Positions 18,573 to 28,272 of a stretch of 64,000 nt of DNA are shown one piece after another (positions within the stretch are counted from its first letter, which is position 1; each line of letters opens with the position of its first letter). This stretch comes from Gammaproteobacteria bacterium. Lineage in GTDB: Bacteria > Pseudomonadota > Gammaproteobacteria > Ga0077536. The DNA is taken from positions 93,678-157,677 of the forward strand of contig JACQWY010000006.1 in the NCBI GenBank assembly GCA_016209015.1, read 5' to 3'. A program made the translations under genes and the position numbers. A model generated the notes under the pieces. That model did no database searches and was not told where the DNA came from. It saw only the letters and a program-made list of their open reading frames with translations.

Positions 18573-19046
18573 TCAGGAGCCGGGCTCCGGGACCGGATCG
18601 CGCACCCAGATCCGCCGGCTGATGTGCCGGAACTGCGCGGCGGTGATCGTGCCACGCTTGCTCGGCTCCTTGTCGAGCATGACGTCTTTCACTTTCGCGC
18701 GCGGCGCTTCGTAGATCGCGGTCGGCTCGTAGTGCTCGTCCATCAGCACCATCAGGAGGAAATCCCAGTCCTTCTCGAGCTTGAGCTGACCGAGCTTCGC
18801 GGGCCCCTTCTTCTCTTCGAACACGACGCGGGCCTTGATCTGCAGGCGTTCGAGCTTTTCGCCGTTGCGGCGGATCGCGTCGTAGCCCGCCCCGGGCTCG
18901 GTGGCCGGCTCGAGATCGAGCAGACGGATCGCGTCGTTGACCGCGATTTCGCCGCTGATGGGCAAGACCTTTCCGGTCACGCGCCGGTACTCGGCGGCGA
19001 GCCGCCGCGCTTCGGCGGTCAGCTTGTCTACGGAATAGATGCTCAT
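18573..19046 (-). CDS. Conserved protein of unknown function
   Basis: A 157-residue soluble protein with no signal peptide. It begins with MSIYSVDKLTAEARRLAAEY and ISGEIAVNDAIRLLDLE, then has a basic strand-rich core RLQIKARVVFEEKKG ... WDFLLMVLMDEHYEPTAIYEA. The acidic D, QxKxR spacing and hydrophobic beta strands recall PD-(D/E)XK-type folds, and I have a weak memory of a DUF6998-type domain, but I cannot confirm either. It ends 37 bases before the YoaA helicase start on the same strand, so cotranscription is possible. An AT-rich candidate promoter stretch lies upstream (19080-19110). Confidence 0.72.
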   Translation of the reverse strand: MSIYSVDKLTAEARRLAAEYRRVTGKVLPISGEIAVNDAIRLLDLEPATEPGAGYDAIRRNGEKLERLQIKARVVFEEKKGPAKLGQLKLEKDWDFLLMVLMDEHYEPTAIYEAPRAKVKDVMLDKEPSKRGTITAAQFRHISRRIWVRDPVPEPGS

Positions 19047-19148
19047 CGGCAGTCCGTCAGCGTCGGGTCCGGCTTGAGTCGATAAATTAGTTTAATGATA
19101 TAAGGGCCTGATTTCACGCACAACGAGCACCGGAGTTCATCCACAGTC

Positions 19149-20102
19149 TCAAGACCCGGCCGCGCCGTAGAAGCTCATGACCGAGGCGAGCTCGCGCCGC
19201 CCCTCGAGCACGAGCAGGAGCCGCTCGAGGCCGAGCGCGACGCCGGCACAAGGCGGCAGGCCGTGCGCGAGCGCGGCGAGGAACGCTGCGTCGAGCGTCA
19301 TCGGCGCAAGGCCCCGCCGCCGCCGGCAGTCGTTCTCGGCCTCCTGACGCGCGCGCTGCTCCGCGGCGTCACCGATCTCGTGATAGCCGTTCGCGATTTC
19401 CATGCCGTCGACGATCAGCTCGAAGCGCTCGCCGAGCGGCGGGCTGCCGGCGCTGAGCCGCGCATAAGCCGCGTGCTCGCGGGGAAAGTCGTACACGAAT
19501 ACCGCCCCGGCAGATTCGAGCGCGGGCAGGACGGCGTGACTGAAGACGACGTCGAGCAGCAGGGCACGATCGGCGAGATCCACCGGCCCGAGCGCGACGT
19601 TCCAGCGGGCGACGAGGTCGACCAGTTCCCCGGTCGTCGCATGATGCGGGTCGAGTCCCGCGTGTTCGAGACAGAGCGCGGCATAGCTCGTCCTGCGCTG
19701 CGGCCGGGCGCAACCGACCGCCTCGAGGAGGCGCGCGACGTCATCCATGAGCGCATGGTGATCGCGCCCGACGCGGTACCACTCGAGCATCGTGAATTCG
19801 GGGTTGTGGAGGCGCCCCGCCTCTTCGCGCCGGAAGGCGTGGCAGAGCTGCCAGATGTCGCCGCTGCCGGCGGCGAGCAGCCGCTTCATCGCGAATTCCG
19901 GGGAGGTCTGGAGGTAGGCGGTGCCCGCCTCGCCGCAGGGCACCGCGAAGTTCTCGAGCGCGGGATCCGTCACGCCGTGCGCGCAGAGCAGCGGCGTGTC
20001 GACTTCCAGCGCACCGGTCCGCGCGAAGTATTCGCGGATCCTCGCGACGGTCGCCGCACGCCGGCGCAGGACGCCGAGTTCGGCCGTCGGACGCCAGATC
20101 AC
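19149..20102 (-). CDS. epmA: EF-P--(R)-beta-lysine ligase
   Basis: A 317-residue class II lysyl-tRNA synthetase paralogue (GenX/PoxA) without an anticodon-binding domain. Motif 2 appears as CHAFRREEAGRLHNPEFTMLEWY and motif 3 as GVALGLERLLLVLEG; substrate-site residues are in VDGMEIANGYHEIGD. It attaches (R)-beta-lysine to the conserved lysine of EF-P, which helps the ribosome through polyproline stretches. The GTG start at 20102 lies 8 bases after the efp stop, so efp and epmA form an operon, and epmB is divergent next door. The frame stays open upstream through efp, but that part is antisense-type noise. Confidence 0.95.
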   Translation of the reverse strand: MIWRPTAELGVLRRRAATVARIREYFARTGALEVDTPLLCAHGVTDPALENFAVPCGEAGTAYLQTSPEFAMKRLLAAGSGDIWQLCHAFRREEAGRLHNPEFTMLEWYRVGRDHHALMDDVARLLEAVGCARPQRRTSYAALCLEHAGLDPHHATTGELVDLVARWNVALGPVDLADRALLLDVVFSHAVLPALESAGAVFVYDFPREHAAYARLSAGSPPLGERFELIVDGMEIANGYHEIGDAAEQRARQEAENDCRRRRGLAPMTLDAAFLAALAHGLPPCAGVALGLERLLLVLEGRRELASVMSFYGAAGS

Positions 20103-20110
20103 GTTGGGGC

Positions 20111-20683
20111 TTATTCTTCTTTGGCGCGGGAGACGTACTCGCCGGTGCGCGTATCGATCTTCAGCAGCGTGCCTTCCTCGATGAAGAGCGGCACCTTCAC
20201 GATGGCACCCGTCTCCATGGTCGCGGGCTTCGTGCCGCCGGTCGCGGTGTCGCCGCGCACGCCGGGATCGGTCTGAGTGATCTTCAGTACCACGAAGTTC
20301 GGCGCCGAGACGCTGATCGGCTCGCCGTTCCACAGCATCACCGAGCACATCTCCTGACCCTTCAGCCACTGCGCGGCATCGCCCATCGTGGTCTCGCCCG
20401 CGGTCATCTGCTCGAAGCTCGACGTGTTCATGAAATGCCACGAGGTGCCGTCGCTGTAGAGATACTGCATTTCCATTTCGACGACGTCGGCAGCTTCCAC
20501 GCTGTCGCCCGACTTGAAAGTCCGTTCGATGACGCGGCCGGTCTTGAGGTTGCGCACCTTCACACGGTTGAACGCCTGGCCCTTGCCCGGCTTCACGAAT
20601 TCGTTCTCGACGATGTTGTACGGGTCGCCGTCCAACATGATCTTCAGGCCCGGCTTGAATTGGTTTGTGCTGTAGAACGCCAT
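20111..20683 (-). CDS. efp: Translation elongation factor P
   Basis: A 190-residue three-domain EF-P. The modification loop reads [15 protein letters not shown], with Lys34 as the site for beta-lysylation (EpmA/EpmB type) rather than the arginine of the rhamnosylated EarP type. The C-terminal OB domain ends with [20 protein letters not shown]. It relieves stalling at consecutive prolines. Its presence with epmA and epmB in one locus supports a gammaproteobacterial host. Confidence 0.97.
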   Translation of the reverse strand: MAFYSTNQFKPGLKIMLDGDPYNIVENEFVKPGKGQAFNRVKVRNLKTGRVIERTFKSGDSVEAADVVEMEMQYLYSDGTSWHFMNTSSFEQMTAGETTMGDAAQWLKGQEMCSVMLWNGEPISVSAPNFVVLKITQTDPGVRGDTATGGTKPATMETGAIVKVPLFIEEGTLLKIDTRTGEYVSRAKEE

Positions 20684-20717
20684 TAGAATGAACTCTCACA
20701 TCATGAAAAGCGGCGGC

Positions 20718-20723
20718 ATGATA
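20718..20723 (-). promoter_or_regulatory. Candidate -10 element TATCAT for efp, lying on the epmB start codon
   Basis: On the minus strand TATCAT is 35 bases upstream of the efp ATG. The same bases read ATGATA on the plus strand and contain the preferred epmB start codon. The efp promoter and the epmB translation start therefore occupy the same DNA. The -35 is weak. Confidence 0.45.
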
Positions 20724-21710
20724 GCGCAAACGAGCCCGACAATTCAGCCCGAAGCCTGGCAGCGCGATTTGCGGGAGGCCTATCTCCGTCCCGCGGACCT
20801 GCTCGCGGATCTCGGCCTGCCTGCCGAGAATTGTGTCGCCGTGCCCCGCTTTCCGTTCCGCGTGCCGCGCCCCTACGCCGCCCGCATGCGGCCGGGCGAT
20901 CCCGGCGATCCTCTGCTGCTGCAGGTCCTCCCGCGCGCGGCCGAGCACGACGTCCACCCCGGCTTCGTCGCCGATCCGGTGGGCGATCTCGCAGCCGAGA
21001 AGGCGCCGGGACTCCTCCACAAATATCCCGGCCGGGCCCTCCTGCTGCTCACCGGGGCGTGCGCCGTACACTGCCGCTACTGTTTCCGCCAGCACTTCCC
21101 GTACGCGGGCAAGCTCGGCGACGACAAGCTTGCGGCGGCTTTCGCGACGCTCGCGGCAGATGCCTCGATTTCCGAAATCATCCTGAGTGGCGGGGACCCG
21201 CTCACTCTCAAGGACGACGCACTGGCCCGGGTCGTCGCGCGCCTCGCGCGGATCCCGCACGTGCGGCGGCTGCGCATCCACACCCGCCTGCCGGTCGTCA
21301 TTCCGAACCGCGTCACGGACGGACTTCTCGCCGTGCTGACCCGCACGCGCTTGAAACCGGTGGTCGTCCTGCACGTGAACCATGCCCGGGAAATCGACGC
21401 TGCCCTCGTCGCGGCGGCGCACCGCCTCACCACCGCCCACGTCCCCGTCTTCAACCAATCCGTGCTACTCGCCGGTATCAACGACGACGTCGCGACGCTC
21501 GCCGGGTTGTCGGAAGCACTCTTCGACGCGGGCATCACGCCGTACTACCTCCACTTCCTCGACCGCGTCGCAGGTGCCGCGCATTTCGACGTGCCGGCGA
21601 CCCATGCCCGCGCGCTGGCGGCCGCGCTGCGCGCCCGGCTGCCGGGCTACCTCGTTCCCCGTCTCGTCGAGGAAGTCGCGGGCGCGCCGGCCAAGATGCC
21701 TCTCGTCTGA
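20718..21710 (+). CDS. epmB: EF-P (R)-beta-lysylation enzyme EpmB (lysine 2,3-aminomutase-like)
   Basis: A 330-residue radical SAM enzyme that converts (S)-alpha-lysine to (R)-beta-lysine for EF-P. The cluster motif is CAVHCRYCFRQHFPY, and EIILSGGDPLTLKDDAL is the downstream SAM-binding block. The C-terminus YYLHFLDRVAGAAHFDV is typical. Two in-frame ATGs upstream (20688 and 20703) are possible starts; 20718 was chosen because the family begins about 10 residues before the EAWQRDL block. It is divergent from efp. Confidence 0.93.
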   Translation: MIAQTSPTIQPEAWQRDLREAYLRPADLLADLGLPAENCVAVPRFPFRVPRPYAARMRPGDPGDPLLLQVLPRAAEHDVHPGFVADPVGDLAAEKAPGLLHKYPGRALLLLTGACAVHCRYCFRQHFPYAGKLGDDKLAAAFATLAADASISEIILSGGDPLTLKDDALARVVARLARIPHVRRLRIHTRLPVVIPNRVTDGLLAVLTRTRLKPVVVLHVNHAREIDAALVAAAHRLTTAHVPVFNQSVLLAGINDDVATLAGLSEALFDAGITPYYLHFLDRVAGAAHFDVPATHARALAAALRARLPGYLVPRLVEEVAGAPAKMPLV

Positions 21711-21744
21711 TCCCCCGTAACTGCATTCCGCGGGGGGGGTCCGG

Positions 21745-21787
21745 TTGATTTGCATCAAGTCGGTGCGGGAACGCAATTTCCGATAAT
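21745..21787 (+). promoter_or_regulatory. FNR/Anr-type box with class II promoter geometry upstream of the LLM oxidoreductase
   Basis: The sequence TTGAT-TTGC-ATCAA at 21745-21758 is a perfect match to the FNR/Anr consensus TTGAT-N4-ATCAA. A -10 hexamer GATAAT follows at 21782-21787. With a start point near 21794 the box centre lies at about -42, the class II activation position. It faces the monooxygenase gene at 21923 with a leader of about 130 bases. Oxygen or NO control is inferred from the motif. Confidence 0.75.
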
Positions 21788-21922
21788 CGAAGCACGCCAG
21801 CCGCCCGCCGAGGGCGGCGTCGGAATGATGATTTCCCCGAGCTGCGCCGGTCCGTCCGCGCCTCTCCCCGCCCGGGGCACATACCAAGCAAAGGGGCCCG
21901 AGCCCCGCAACTGGAGGTCAGT

Positions 21923-23002
21923 ATGAAGTTAGGAATGCTGCATCTGTTCGAAAACCCGGTCGGGTTCACTGAGCATCAAATCGTCAAGAATCAGATGGAA
22001 CTGATGATCGAGGCGGAACGTCTGGGTTTCGATTCGGTGTGGCCGGCCGAGCATCACTTCTCCGAGTATGGCTATTGCGCTTCGCCGCAGGTCTCACTCG
22101 CGGCGGTCGCGACGCGGACGTCGAAGATCCGTCTCGGTACGGGTGTCGTCGTGCTGCCCTTCCACAATCCGGTGCGCGTCGCCGAGGACTTCGCGTTCAT
22201 CGACCTGCTGAGCGACGGCCGCGTGGATTTCGGCGTGGGCCGCGGCTACCAGCCGATGGAATACGCTGGCTTCGGCATGGAGCAGACGAAATCGCGTGAA
22301 ATCTTTCACGAGGGCATGGAAGTCGTACGCAAATGCTGGACGGAGGATCGCTTCTCCTATCACGGCAAGCACTACCACTTCGACGACATCTGCGTGCGTC
22401 CGAAGCCCTACCAACAGCCGCATCCGCCGGTGTACATGGCGTGCCTGTCGCCCGAGACCTTCGCGATCGCGGGCCGCTACGGCTACAACGTTTTGATGTC
22501 GACGGTGTTCGGTCTGACGGCGCAGATGGCGAAGACCGGCCTCGAGCAGTATCGCCAGGCGCGCAAGGATGCGGGCTTCGATCCCAACGGCGGCAAAATC
22601 GCCTGCCTCATCATGGTCTACCCCGGCAAGACCCGCGAAGAAGCGCGCCGCGATTTCGGACCTCGCGTCACGTGGTACTACCGGACGATCGCGAAGTACG
22701 TCGCGCCGCCGCAGGGCCAGATCGACGTGAAGGGCTACGAGGGCTATGGCAAGTCGCGCGACCTCGCTTCGTCCGTGCAGTTCGAGGATCTCGTGGACGG
22801 CACTTCGATCGTTTGCGGCGAGCCCGAGTACTGCACCGAGAAGCTCATCCAGCTCGGCACGGAATTCGGCTTCGACGAGTTGCTGGTGTGGACACGCATC
22901 GGCGGCCTCGAGAACGGGAAGGTGTTGAGCGCGATGGAGCTGCTCGGCACGGACATCATTCCCGCGGTCGGCAAGGCGGTCACGAAGAAAGCGGCCGCCT
23001 GA
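21923..23002 (+). CDS. LLM class flavin-dependent oxidoreductase (luciferase-like monooxygenase)
   Basis: A 359-residue bacterial luciferase-like TIM-barrel protein. Visible are FDSVWPAEHHFSEYGYCASP, IRLGTGVVVLPFHNPVRVAE, GRVDFGVGRGYQPMEY and the later VYMACLSPETFAIAGRYGYN. Family members use reduced FMN (some F420) and oxygen to oxidise aldehydes, sulfonates, amines or terpenoids; the substrate is not predictable here. GGAGG at good spacing supports the start. It stands alone between epmB and a strong terminator, and an FNR-type box lies upstream. Confidence 0.9.
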   Translation: MKLGMLHLFENPVGFTEHQIVKNQMELMIEAERLGFDSVWPAEHHFSEYGYCASPQVSLAAVATRTSKIRLGTGVVVLPFHNPVRVAEDFAFIDLLSDGRVDFGVGRGYQPMEYAGFGMEQTKSREIFHEGMEVVRKCWTEDRFSYHGKHYHFDDICVRPKPYQQPHPPVYMACLSPETFAIAGRYGYNVLMSTVFGLTAQMAKTGLEQYRQARKDAGFDPNGGKIACLIMVYPGKTREEARRDFGPRVTWYYRTIAKYVAPPQGQIDVKGYEGYGKSRDLASSVQFEDLVDGTSIVCGEPEYCTEKLIQLGTEFGFDELLVWTRIGGLENGKVLSAMELLGTDIIPAVGKAVTKKAAA

Positions 23003-23025
23003 CCGCGCGCCGACGTCGATGAACG

Positions 23026-23061
23026 AGGCCGCGGCGGGCGACCGTCGCGGCCTGCTTTTTT
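23026..23061 (+). terminator. Rho-independent terminator after the LLM oxidoreductase
   Basis: An 8-bp stem AGGCCGCG / CGCGGCCT with a 12-base loop is followed by six T bases. It lies 24 bases after the stop codon of the monooxygenase gene. Confidence 0.85.
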
Positions 23062-23221
23062 GCCCGGGTGTGAAGCACCCCGCAACCGCGACGGCACTGC
23101 CGGGACGCACTGCCTAAAGGCCGGGCCCGGCAACGCCGCTACAAAGAGCGAACGGTGATACCCTCCCCTCCTTGTCTACCGTTCATCTTGCGGGCTAGGT
23201 CATGCTGGCCCGCCTCGTTTT

Positions 23222-25459
23222 CTAGACCGCGGTTTCGACGGCATCCACGCGCTGCAGACCACGCGGCAGCTTGTTGCCCCGTTTCGCGCGTTCGCCGCGA
23301 TACGCATCGAGGTCGCGTGATTTCAGCGTGAGGTGACGGCTGCCGGCGGCGATGCGAATGCCGGCGCCCGCCGGGACGACGACGACACCGACCACGATCT
23401 CTTCGCCGCTCTTGTGCTTCGCGCCCGGGATCTGGATGAGCTTCAGCCCTTTTCCGCGCGGCATGACCGGCAGTTCGCTCGCCGGAAAGACGAGCAGGTG
23501 GCCCTGGCTCGTGACGGCCGCGATTTCGTCGGTCCGCGGATCGGCGGCGAGCGCCCCGTTCAACGCCTTCGCGCCTGCCGAGACTGCGAGCACGGACTTG
23601 CCCGCCTTGTTCTTCGACTGCAGCCCGTCGAGCGTCGTCACGAAACCGTAGCCCGCGTCCGACGCCAGCACGACGTGCTGTTCGGGGGGACCGATCAACA
23701 CGCCGACGAACGACACGCCGTCCGGCGGCGTCAGCCGGCCGGCGAGCGGTTCGCCCATGCCGCGGGCCGACGGCAGCGTATGCGCCGGCAGGGTATAGCT
23801 GCGGCCGCCGGCATCGAGGAAGACGGCCTGGTGATTCGAACGGCCACGCGCCGCGGCGCGGAACTCGTCCCCGCTGCGGAACGCGAGCTCGGTCGGGTCG
23901 ATCTCGTGGCCTTTCGCGGCACGCACCCAACCCTTCACCGAGAGCACGACCGTGACGGGCTCGGACGGCACGAGGTCCACTTCCGCGAGAGCCTGGGCCG
24001 CAGCGCGCTCGACGAGTGCCGAGCGCCGCGGATCGCCGTAGTCCTCCGCGTCGGTCTTGATCTCCTTCTTCACGAGAGTCTTCAGGCGTTGCGCGGACCC
24101 GAGCGTCAGCTCGAGACGCTCGCGCTCCTCGTTGAGCTCGGCCTGCTCGCCGCGGATGCGCATCTCCTCGAGGCGCGCGAGGTGGCGCAGGCGAAGATCG
24201 AGGATCGCGTCGGCCTGGATGCCGGTCAGCGCGAAGCGCTGCATGAGCACGGGCTTCGGCTCGTCCTCGTGACGGATGATGCGAATGACCTCGTCGATGT
24301 TCAGGAACGCGACGAGATAACCATCGAGGATGTGCAGACGATCGACGACCTTGTCGAGCCGGAACTGCAGACGCTTGCGCACCGTCTCCGTCCGGAACTC
24401 GAGCCACTCCGTGAGGAGCTCCTTCAGGTTCTTCACCGCCGGCAGACCGTCGATGCCTATCACATTCACGTTCACGCGATACGTGCGCTCGAGGTCCGTG
24501 GTCGCGAAGAGATGCTGCATCAGCACCTCGGTGTCGATGCGGTTGGAGCGCGGCACGAGCACGAGGCGGGTCGGCGTCTCGTGATCGGACTCGTCGCGCA
24601 CGTCGTCGAGCATCGGCAGCTTCTTCGCCTGCATCTGCTGCGCGATCTGTTCGATGACCTTCGCGCCCGAGGTCTGATACGGCAGCGCGTTGATGACGAC
24701 GTTGCCGTCCTCGGTCTCGTAGCAGGCGCGCAGCCGCACCACGCCCTGCCCGGTTTCATAGATGCGGCGGATGTCGGCGGCCGGCGTGATGATTTCGCCG
24801 CCGCTCGGGAAATCCGGTCCTTGCACGTATTCGCAGAGATCGGCGACGCTCGCGCCCGGTTGATCGAGCAGCCGCACGCAGGCAGCGGCCACTTCGCGCA
24901 GGTTGTGCGGCAGGATGTCGGTCGCCATGCCGACGGCGATCCCGGTCGTGCCGTTCAGGAGCACGTTCGGGAGACGCGCCGGCAGGAGCTTCGGCTCGTC
25001 CAGCGTGCCGTCGAAATTCGGCGCCCAGTCGACCGTGCCCTGATCGAGCTCGCTCAGCAGCAGATCCGCGTAGCGCGTGAGCTTCGACTCCGTATAGCGC
25101 ATGGCGGCGAAGGACTTCGGATCGTCCGGCGAGCCCCAGTTGCCCTGCCCGTCGACGAGCGGATAGCGGTAACTGAACGGCTGCGCCATCAGCACCATCG
25201 CTTCGTAGCACGCGGAGTCGCCGTGCGGATGGAACTTGCCGATCACGTCGCCGACCGTGCGCGCGGACTTCTTGTACTTCGCACCGGCATTGAGGCCGAG
25301 CTCGGACATCGCGTAGACGATGCGCCGCTGCACGGGCTTGAGACCATCACCGATGTGCGGCAGCGCGCGATCGAGGATGACGTACATCGAGTACTCGAGA
25401 TACGCCCGCTCCGAGAACTCGCGCAGCGGCCGGCGCTCGATGTCCACTGTATCCGTCAT
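23222..25459 (-). CDS. parC: DNA topoisomerase IV subunit A
   Basis: A 745-residue type IIA topoisomerase subunit that cuts and rejoins DNA to unlink daughter chromosomes. The N-terminus carries [16 protein letters not shown], the quinolone-determining stretch [20 protein letters not shown] (serine present, i.e. no classical resistance change there) and the active-site tyrosine in AMRYTE. The C-terminal beta-pinwheel is shorter than in GyrA and lacks a clear GyrA box, which supports ParC. parE lies 34 bases upstream on the same strand. Confidence 0.96.
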   Translation of the reverse strand: MTDTVDIERRPLREFSERAYLEYSMYVILDRALPHIGDGLKPVQRRIVYAMSELGLNAGAKYKKSARTVGDVIGKFHPHGDSACYEAMVLMAQPFSYRYPLVDGQGNWGSPDDPKSFAAMRYTESKLTRYADLLLSELDQGTVDWAPNFDGTLDEPKLLPARLPNVLLNGTTGIAVGMATDILPHNLREVAAACVRLLDQPGASVADLCEYVQGPDFPSGGEIITPAADIRRIYETGQGVVRLRACYETEDGNVVINALPYQTSGAKVIEQIAQQMQAKKLPMLDDVRDESDHETPTRLVLVPRSNRIDTEVLMQHLFATTDLERTYRVNVNVIGIDGLPAVKNLKELLTEWLEFRTETVRKRLQFRLDKVVDRLHILDGYLVAFLNIDEVIRIIRHEDEPKPVLMQRFALTGIQADAILDLRLRHLARLEEMRIRGEQAELNEERERLELTLGSAQRLKTLVKKEIKTDAEDYGDPRRSALVERAAAQALAEVDLVPSEPVTVVLSVKGWVRAAKGHEIDPTELAFRSGDEFRAAARGRSNHQAVFLDAGGRSYTLPAHTLPSARGMGEPLAGRLTPPDGVSFVGVLIGPPEQHVVLASDAGYGFVTTLDGLQSKNKAGKSVLAVSAGAKALNGALAADPRTDEIAAVTSQGHLLVFPASELPVMPRGKGLKLIQIPGAKHKSGEEIVVGVVVVPAGAGIRIAAGSRHLTLKSRDLDAYRGERAKRGNKLPRGLQRVDAVETAV

Positions 25460-25493
25460 GAAGCGTGTCCCCCTTGCACGGTGTCGCGCCGGC

Positions 25494-27386
25494 TCAGGCC
25501 GGGCTCACCAGATTGCCCTTGCGCTCGAGCCACGTGCGGCGGTCGGTCGCGCGCTTCTTGCCGAGCAGCATGTCCATCATGGCATCGGTCTCGCCGTCGC
25601 CGTCGATCACGAGCTGCACGAGGCGCCGCGTCCCCGGCGCCATCGTCGTCTCGCGGAGCTGCAGCGGATTCATCTCGCCGAGACCCTTGAAGCGCTGGAT
25701 GTTGACCTTGCCCTTGAGGCGGTCCGCGGCGATGCGCGCCAGCACGCTCTCCTTCTCGAGGTCGTCCTGGGCGTAGAACACTTCCTTGCCGACGTCGATG
25801 CGATAGAGCGGCGGCATCGCGACGTAGACGTGACCGGCGCGGACGACCGGGCGGTAATGGCGCAGGAAAAGCGCGCAGAGCAGCGTCGCGATGTGCGCGC
25901 CGTCGGAGTCGGCGTCCGCGAGGATGCAGATCTTGCCGTAGCGAAGCCCTTCCAGATCGTTCGAGCCCGGGTCGACGCCTATCGCGATCGTGATGTCGTG
26001 TACTTCCTGCGAAGCGAGCACCTGCGAGGACTCGACTTCCCAGGTATTGAGGATCTTGCCGCGCAGGGGCAGCACCGCCTGGTACTCCTTGCTGCGTGCC
26101 TGCTTCGCCGAGCCGCCCGCGGAATCTCCCTCGACGAGGAAGAGCTCGGTCTCGTCGAGTCCGCTCGCCGTGCAGTCCGCGAGCTTGCCGGGCAGTGCGG
26201 GTCCGCTGCCGGCGATCTTCTTGCGCACGACCGCCTTCGCCGCCTTGAGCCGCGACTGCGCGCGCGTTATCGCGATCTCGGCGAGGCGCTCGCCGGACTC
26301 GACGTGCTGATGGAGCCACAGGCTGAATGCGTCGCGCACCGCGCCCGCGACGAAGGCGCTCGCCGACTGCGAGGAGAGGCGTTCCTTCGTCTGGCCGGAG
26401 AACTGCGGCTCGATGAGCTTGACCGACAGGACGTACGCGCAGCGATCGAAGACGTCGTCGGCCGAGAGCTTCACGCCGCGCGGCAGCAGGTTGCGGAATT
26501 CGCAGAACTCGCGCATCGCATCGAGCAGGCCCTGACGGAGGCCCGTGACGTGCGTGCCGCCCTGCGGGGTCGGCACGAGATTGACGTAGCTCTCGGTGAC
26601 GAGCTCACCGTCGTCGGCGCGCCAGTGCAGCGCCCAGCTCGCCGTTTCCGTCGCGGTCTCGTGATTGCCGCAGATCGCTTCCGCCGGCAGGAGCTCGGCG
26701 TCCGGCATCGCCTGCGGCAGATAACCCGCGAGGCCGTCCTCGAAATACCATTCCGAGCGCTCGTTCGCGGACTCGTCGTCGAGCGTCACCGTGAGTCCCG
26801 GACAGAGCACGGCTTTCGCACGCAGCAGGTGCTTCAGGCGCGGCACCGCGAGCTTCACCGTGTCGAAATATTTCGCGTCGGGCCAGAACGTGATCGCCGT
26901 GCCGGTATTCTTCTGACCGACCTTGCCGACGGCTTCGAGAGCGCCCATGCGTTCACCGCCGCCGAACGTCATCGCGTACTCGGTGCCGCCGCGCTTCACG
27001 CGTACCTCGAGACGTTTCGAAAGCGCATTGACGACGGAGACACCCACGCCGTGCAGCCCGCCGGAGAACTTGTAGTGCTTGTTCGAGAATTTGCCGCCCG
27101 CGTGCAGGCGGGTGAGGATGACCTCGACGCCCGAGATCTTCTCGCCGGGATGGATGTCGACAGGCATGCCACGGCCGTCGTCGGCGACCGTCACGCCGCC
27201 ATCGGCATAGAGGGTCACGTCGATGCGGCTGCAATGTCCCGCGAGCGCCTCGTCGACGCTGTTGTCGACGACTTCCTGCACGAGGTGATTGGGCCGCGTC
27301 GTATCGGTGTACATGCCGGGGCGCTTGCGCACCGGCTCGAGTCCGGTCAGGACTTCGATGTCTGCTGCGTCGTATCTGGCACTCAA
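25494..27386 (-). CDS. parE: DNA topoisomerase IV subunit B
   Basis: A 630-residue GHKL ATPase and TOPRIM subunit. Motifs seen are [41 protein letters not shown] and the TOPRIM blocks [15 protein letters not shown] and [16 protein letters not shown]. No GyrB-type insert is seen, and the length equals E. coli ParE. The start TTG at 27386 was chosen because [19 protein letters not shown] aligns with the family N-terminus and no ATG or GTG is available there; an ATG at 27482 would add 32 unlikely residues. It is followed directly by parC. Confidence 0.94.
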   Translation of the reverse strand: MSARYDAADIEVLTGLEPVRKRPGMYTDTTRPNHLVQEVVDNSVDEALAGHCSRIDVTLYADGGVTVADDGRGMPVDIHPGEKISGVEVILTRLHAGGKFSNKHYKFSGGLHGVGVSVVNALSKRLEVRVKRGGTEYAMTFGGGERMGALEAVGKVGQKNTGTAITFWPDAKYFDTVKLAVPRLKHLLRAKAVLCPGLTVTLDDESANERSEWYFEDGLAGYLPQAMPDAELLPAEAICGNHETATETASWALHWRADDGELVTESYVNLVPTPQGGTHVTGLRQGLLDAMREFCEFRNLLPRGVKLSADDVFDRCAYVLSVKLIEPQFSGQTKERLSSQSASAFVAGAVRDAFSLWLHQHVESGERLAEIAITRAQSRLKAAKAVVRKKIAGSGPALPGKLADCTASGLDETELFLVEGDSAGGSAKQARSKEYQAVLPLRGKILNTWEVESSQVLASQEVHDITIAIGVDPGSNDLEGLRYGKICILADADSDGAHIATLLCALFLRHYRPVVRAGHVYVAMPPLYRIDVGKEVFYAQDDLEKESVLARIAADRLKGKVNIQRFKGLGEMNPLQLRETTMAPGTRRLVQLVIDGDGETDAMMDMLLGKKRATDRRTWLERKGNLVSPA

Positions 27387-27684
27387 GGTTCGAACAACTC
27401 TCGCTAGTCGGACGTCTGCTCCGGCCGCGCGGCGCCATCGTCGCACGGAATGTCGTGGTGCCGCGTAGACCGCGTGCAGCACGCGCTCGCTGTGCGCCCG
27501 GGACCGCTGGAGGGGATCGCGATGACGGAAGGGCCCGGCGTTCCGGGGTGTGCCCAGGCCAAACGCGGCAGGCGCCGGCGGCGTCGATGCTCGGCCTCGA
27601 ACGGGCGATCGCGGGGCGGATTCTCAGTCATGGCGGCAGCACGGTCAAGGCGCGCACCGGACGCACGCCGCGCGCGTCCCGATC
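27387..27684. other. Gap between parE and the DUF3501 gene
   Basis: About 300 GC-rich bases containing the parE promoter region and the 3' side of the DUF3501 gene. A minus-strand frame of 75 codons from 27631 (MTENPPRDRPFEAE...) is proline and arginine rich and has no recognisable feature, so I do not call it. No clear terminator was found. Confidence 0.5.
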
Positions 27685-28269
27685 TCAATGCGTGGCGAGA
27701 TCCCCGATGAGTGAAACGCGCGTGGCCTCGGGCACGGTGATCGACTCGAAGCAGGCCGGATGATCGATCCCGAAAGCGACCGGCGCACCGGCATGCGCGG
27801 CGGCGATCAGCGTCGCATCGAGCTGGAAGCGCAGGAAGTGGACGGCCGACGTCTTGCTGTCGGTCGTCCGGTTCAGATCCTCGTCTGCGACCGCCAGGAT
27901 CGGTGCGGCGGCGCCGATGCGCACCCACACACGATGCTCGATGCCGACGAGCCGCTCGAGCGCCGCGCGCCGCTCCTCGGGACGTTCGTGCTCCAGCATG
28001 AACGTCGCCTTCCAATTGTCGCCGTCGGGTATGAGCGGATTGTAGGCATCGAGCTCGTCCTGGACCGCTTCGGCTTCGAAGATGCGCTCGACGCGCAGCA
28101 TCTCCTGGATCTGGTATTGGATCGTCAGCCTGTCCTCGAAGTAGAGCGCGGCATGCGCACCGAGGAATACTTTTCGCGCGGCCTTGTGCGCCAGCACGCG
28201 CGCCCGAAACGCGGCGCGCTCCGTGTGATAGCGCTCGAGGGACATCAGGTCGTCGCGGGTGAGCTTCAT
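27685..28269 (-). CDS. DUF3501 family protein
   Basis: A 194-residue soluble protein beginning [22 protein letters not shown], with [21 protein letters not shown] and [14 protein letters not shown], matching the DUF3501 family as I know it. Its function is unknown, but the family is repeatedly found beside rubrerythrin and a heterodisulfide-reductase-like Fe-S protein, exactly as here. It starts 3 bases after the Fe-S gene, so they form one operon. A role in oxidative stress or electron transfer is inferred from context. Confidence 0.85.
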   Translation of the reverse strand: MKLTRDDLMSLERYHTERAAFRARVLAHKAARKVFLGAHAALYFEDRLTIQYQIQEMLRVERIFEAEAVQDELDAYNPLIPDGDNWKATFMLEHERPEERRAALERLVGIEHRVWVRIGAAAPILAVADEDLNRTTDSKTSAVHFLRFQLDATLIAAAHAGAPVAFGIDHPACFESITVPEATRVSLIGDLATH

Positions 28270-28272
28270 GAT

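Noticed and set aside
19149..21458. A 769-codon minus-strand frame that would extend epmA upstream through efp and epmB
   Set aside because: Only the last 317 codons resemble a protein family. The upstream part is antisense to epmB and out of frame with efp, so epmA starts at GTG 20102.
23170..23221. Hairpin after parC as its terminator
   Set aside because: The stem is imperfect and the T-run (GTTTT) lies on the plus strand, so it does not work as an intrinsic terminator for the minus-strand parC.
23333..27407. Two large plus-strand frames opposite parC and parE
   Set aside because: Antisense shadows of complete topoisomerase IV genes; no recognisable domain.
27404..27631. A 75-codon minus-strand frame between parE and the DUF3501 gene
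   Set aside because: No ribosome binding site, Pro/Arg/His-rich random-looking sequence and overlap with the parE promoter region.
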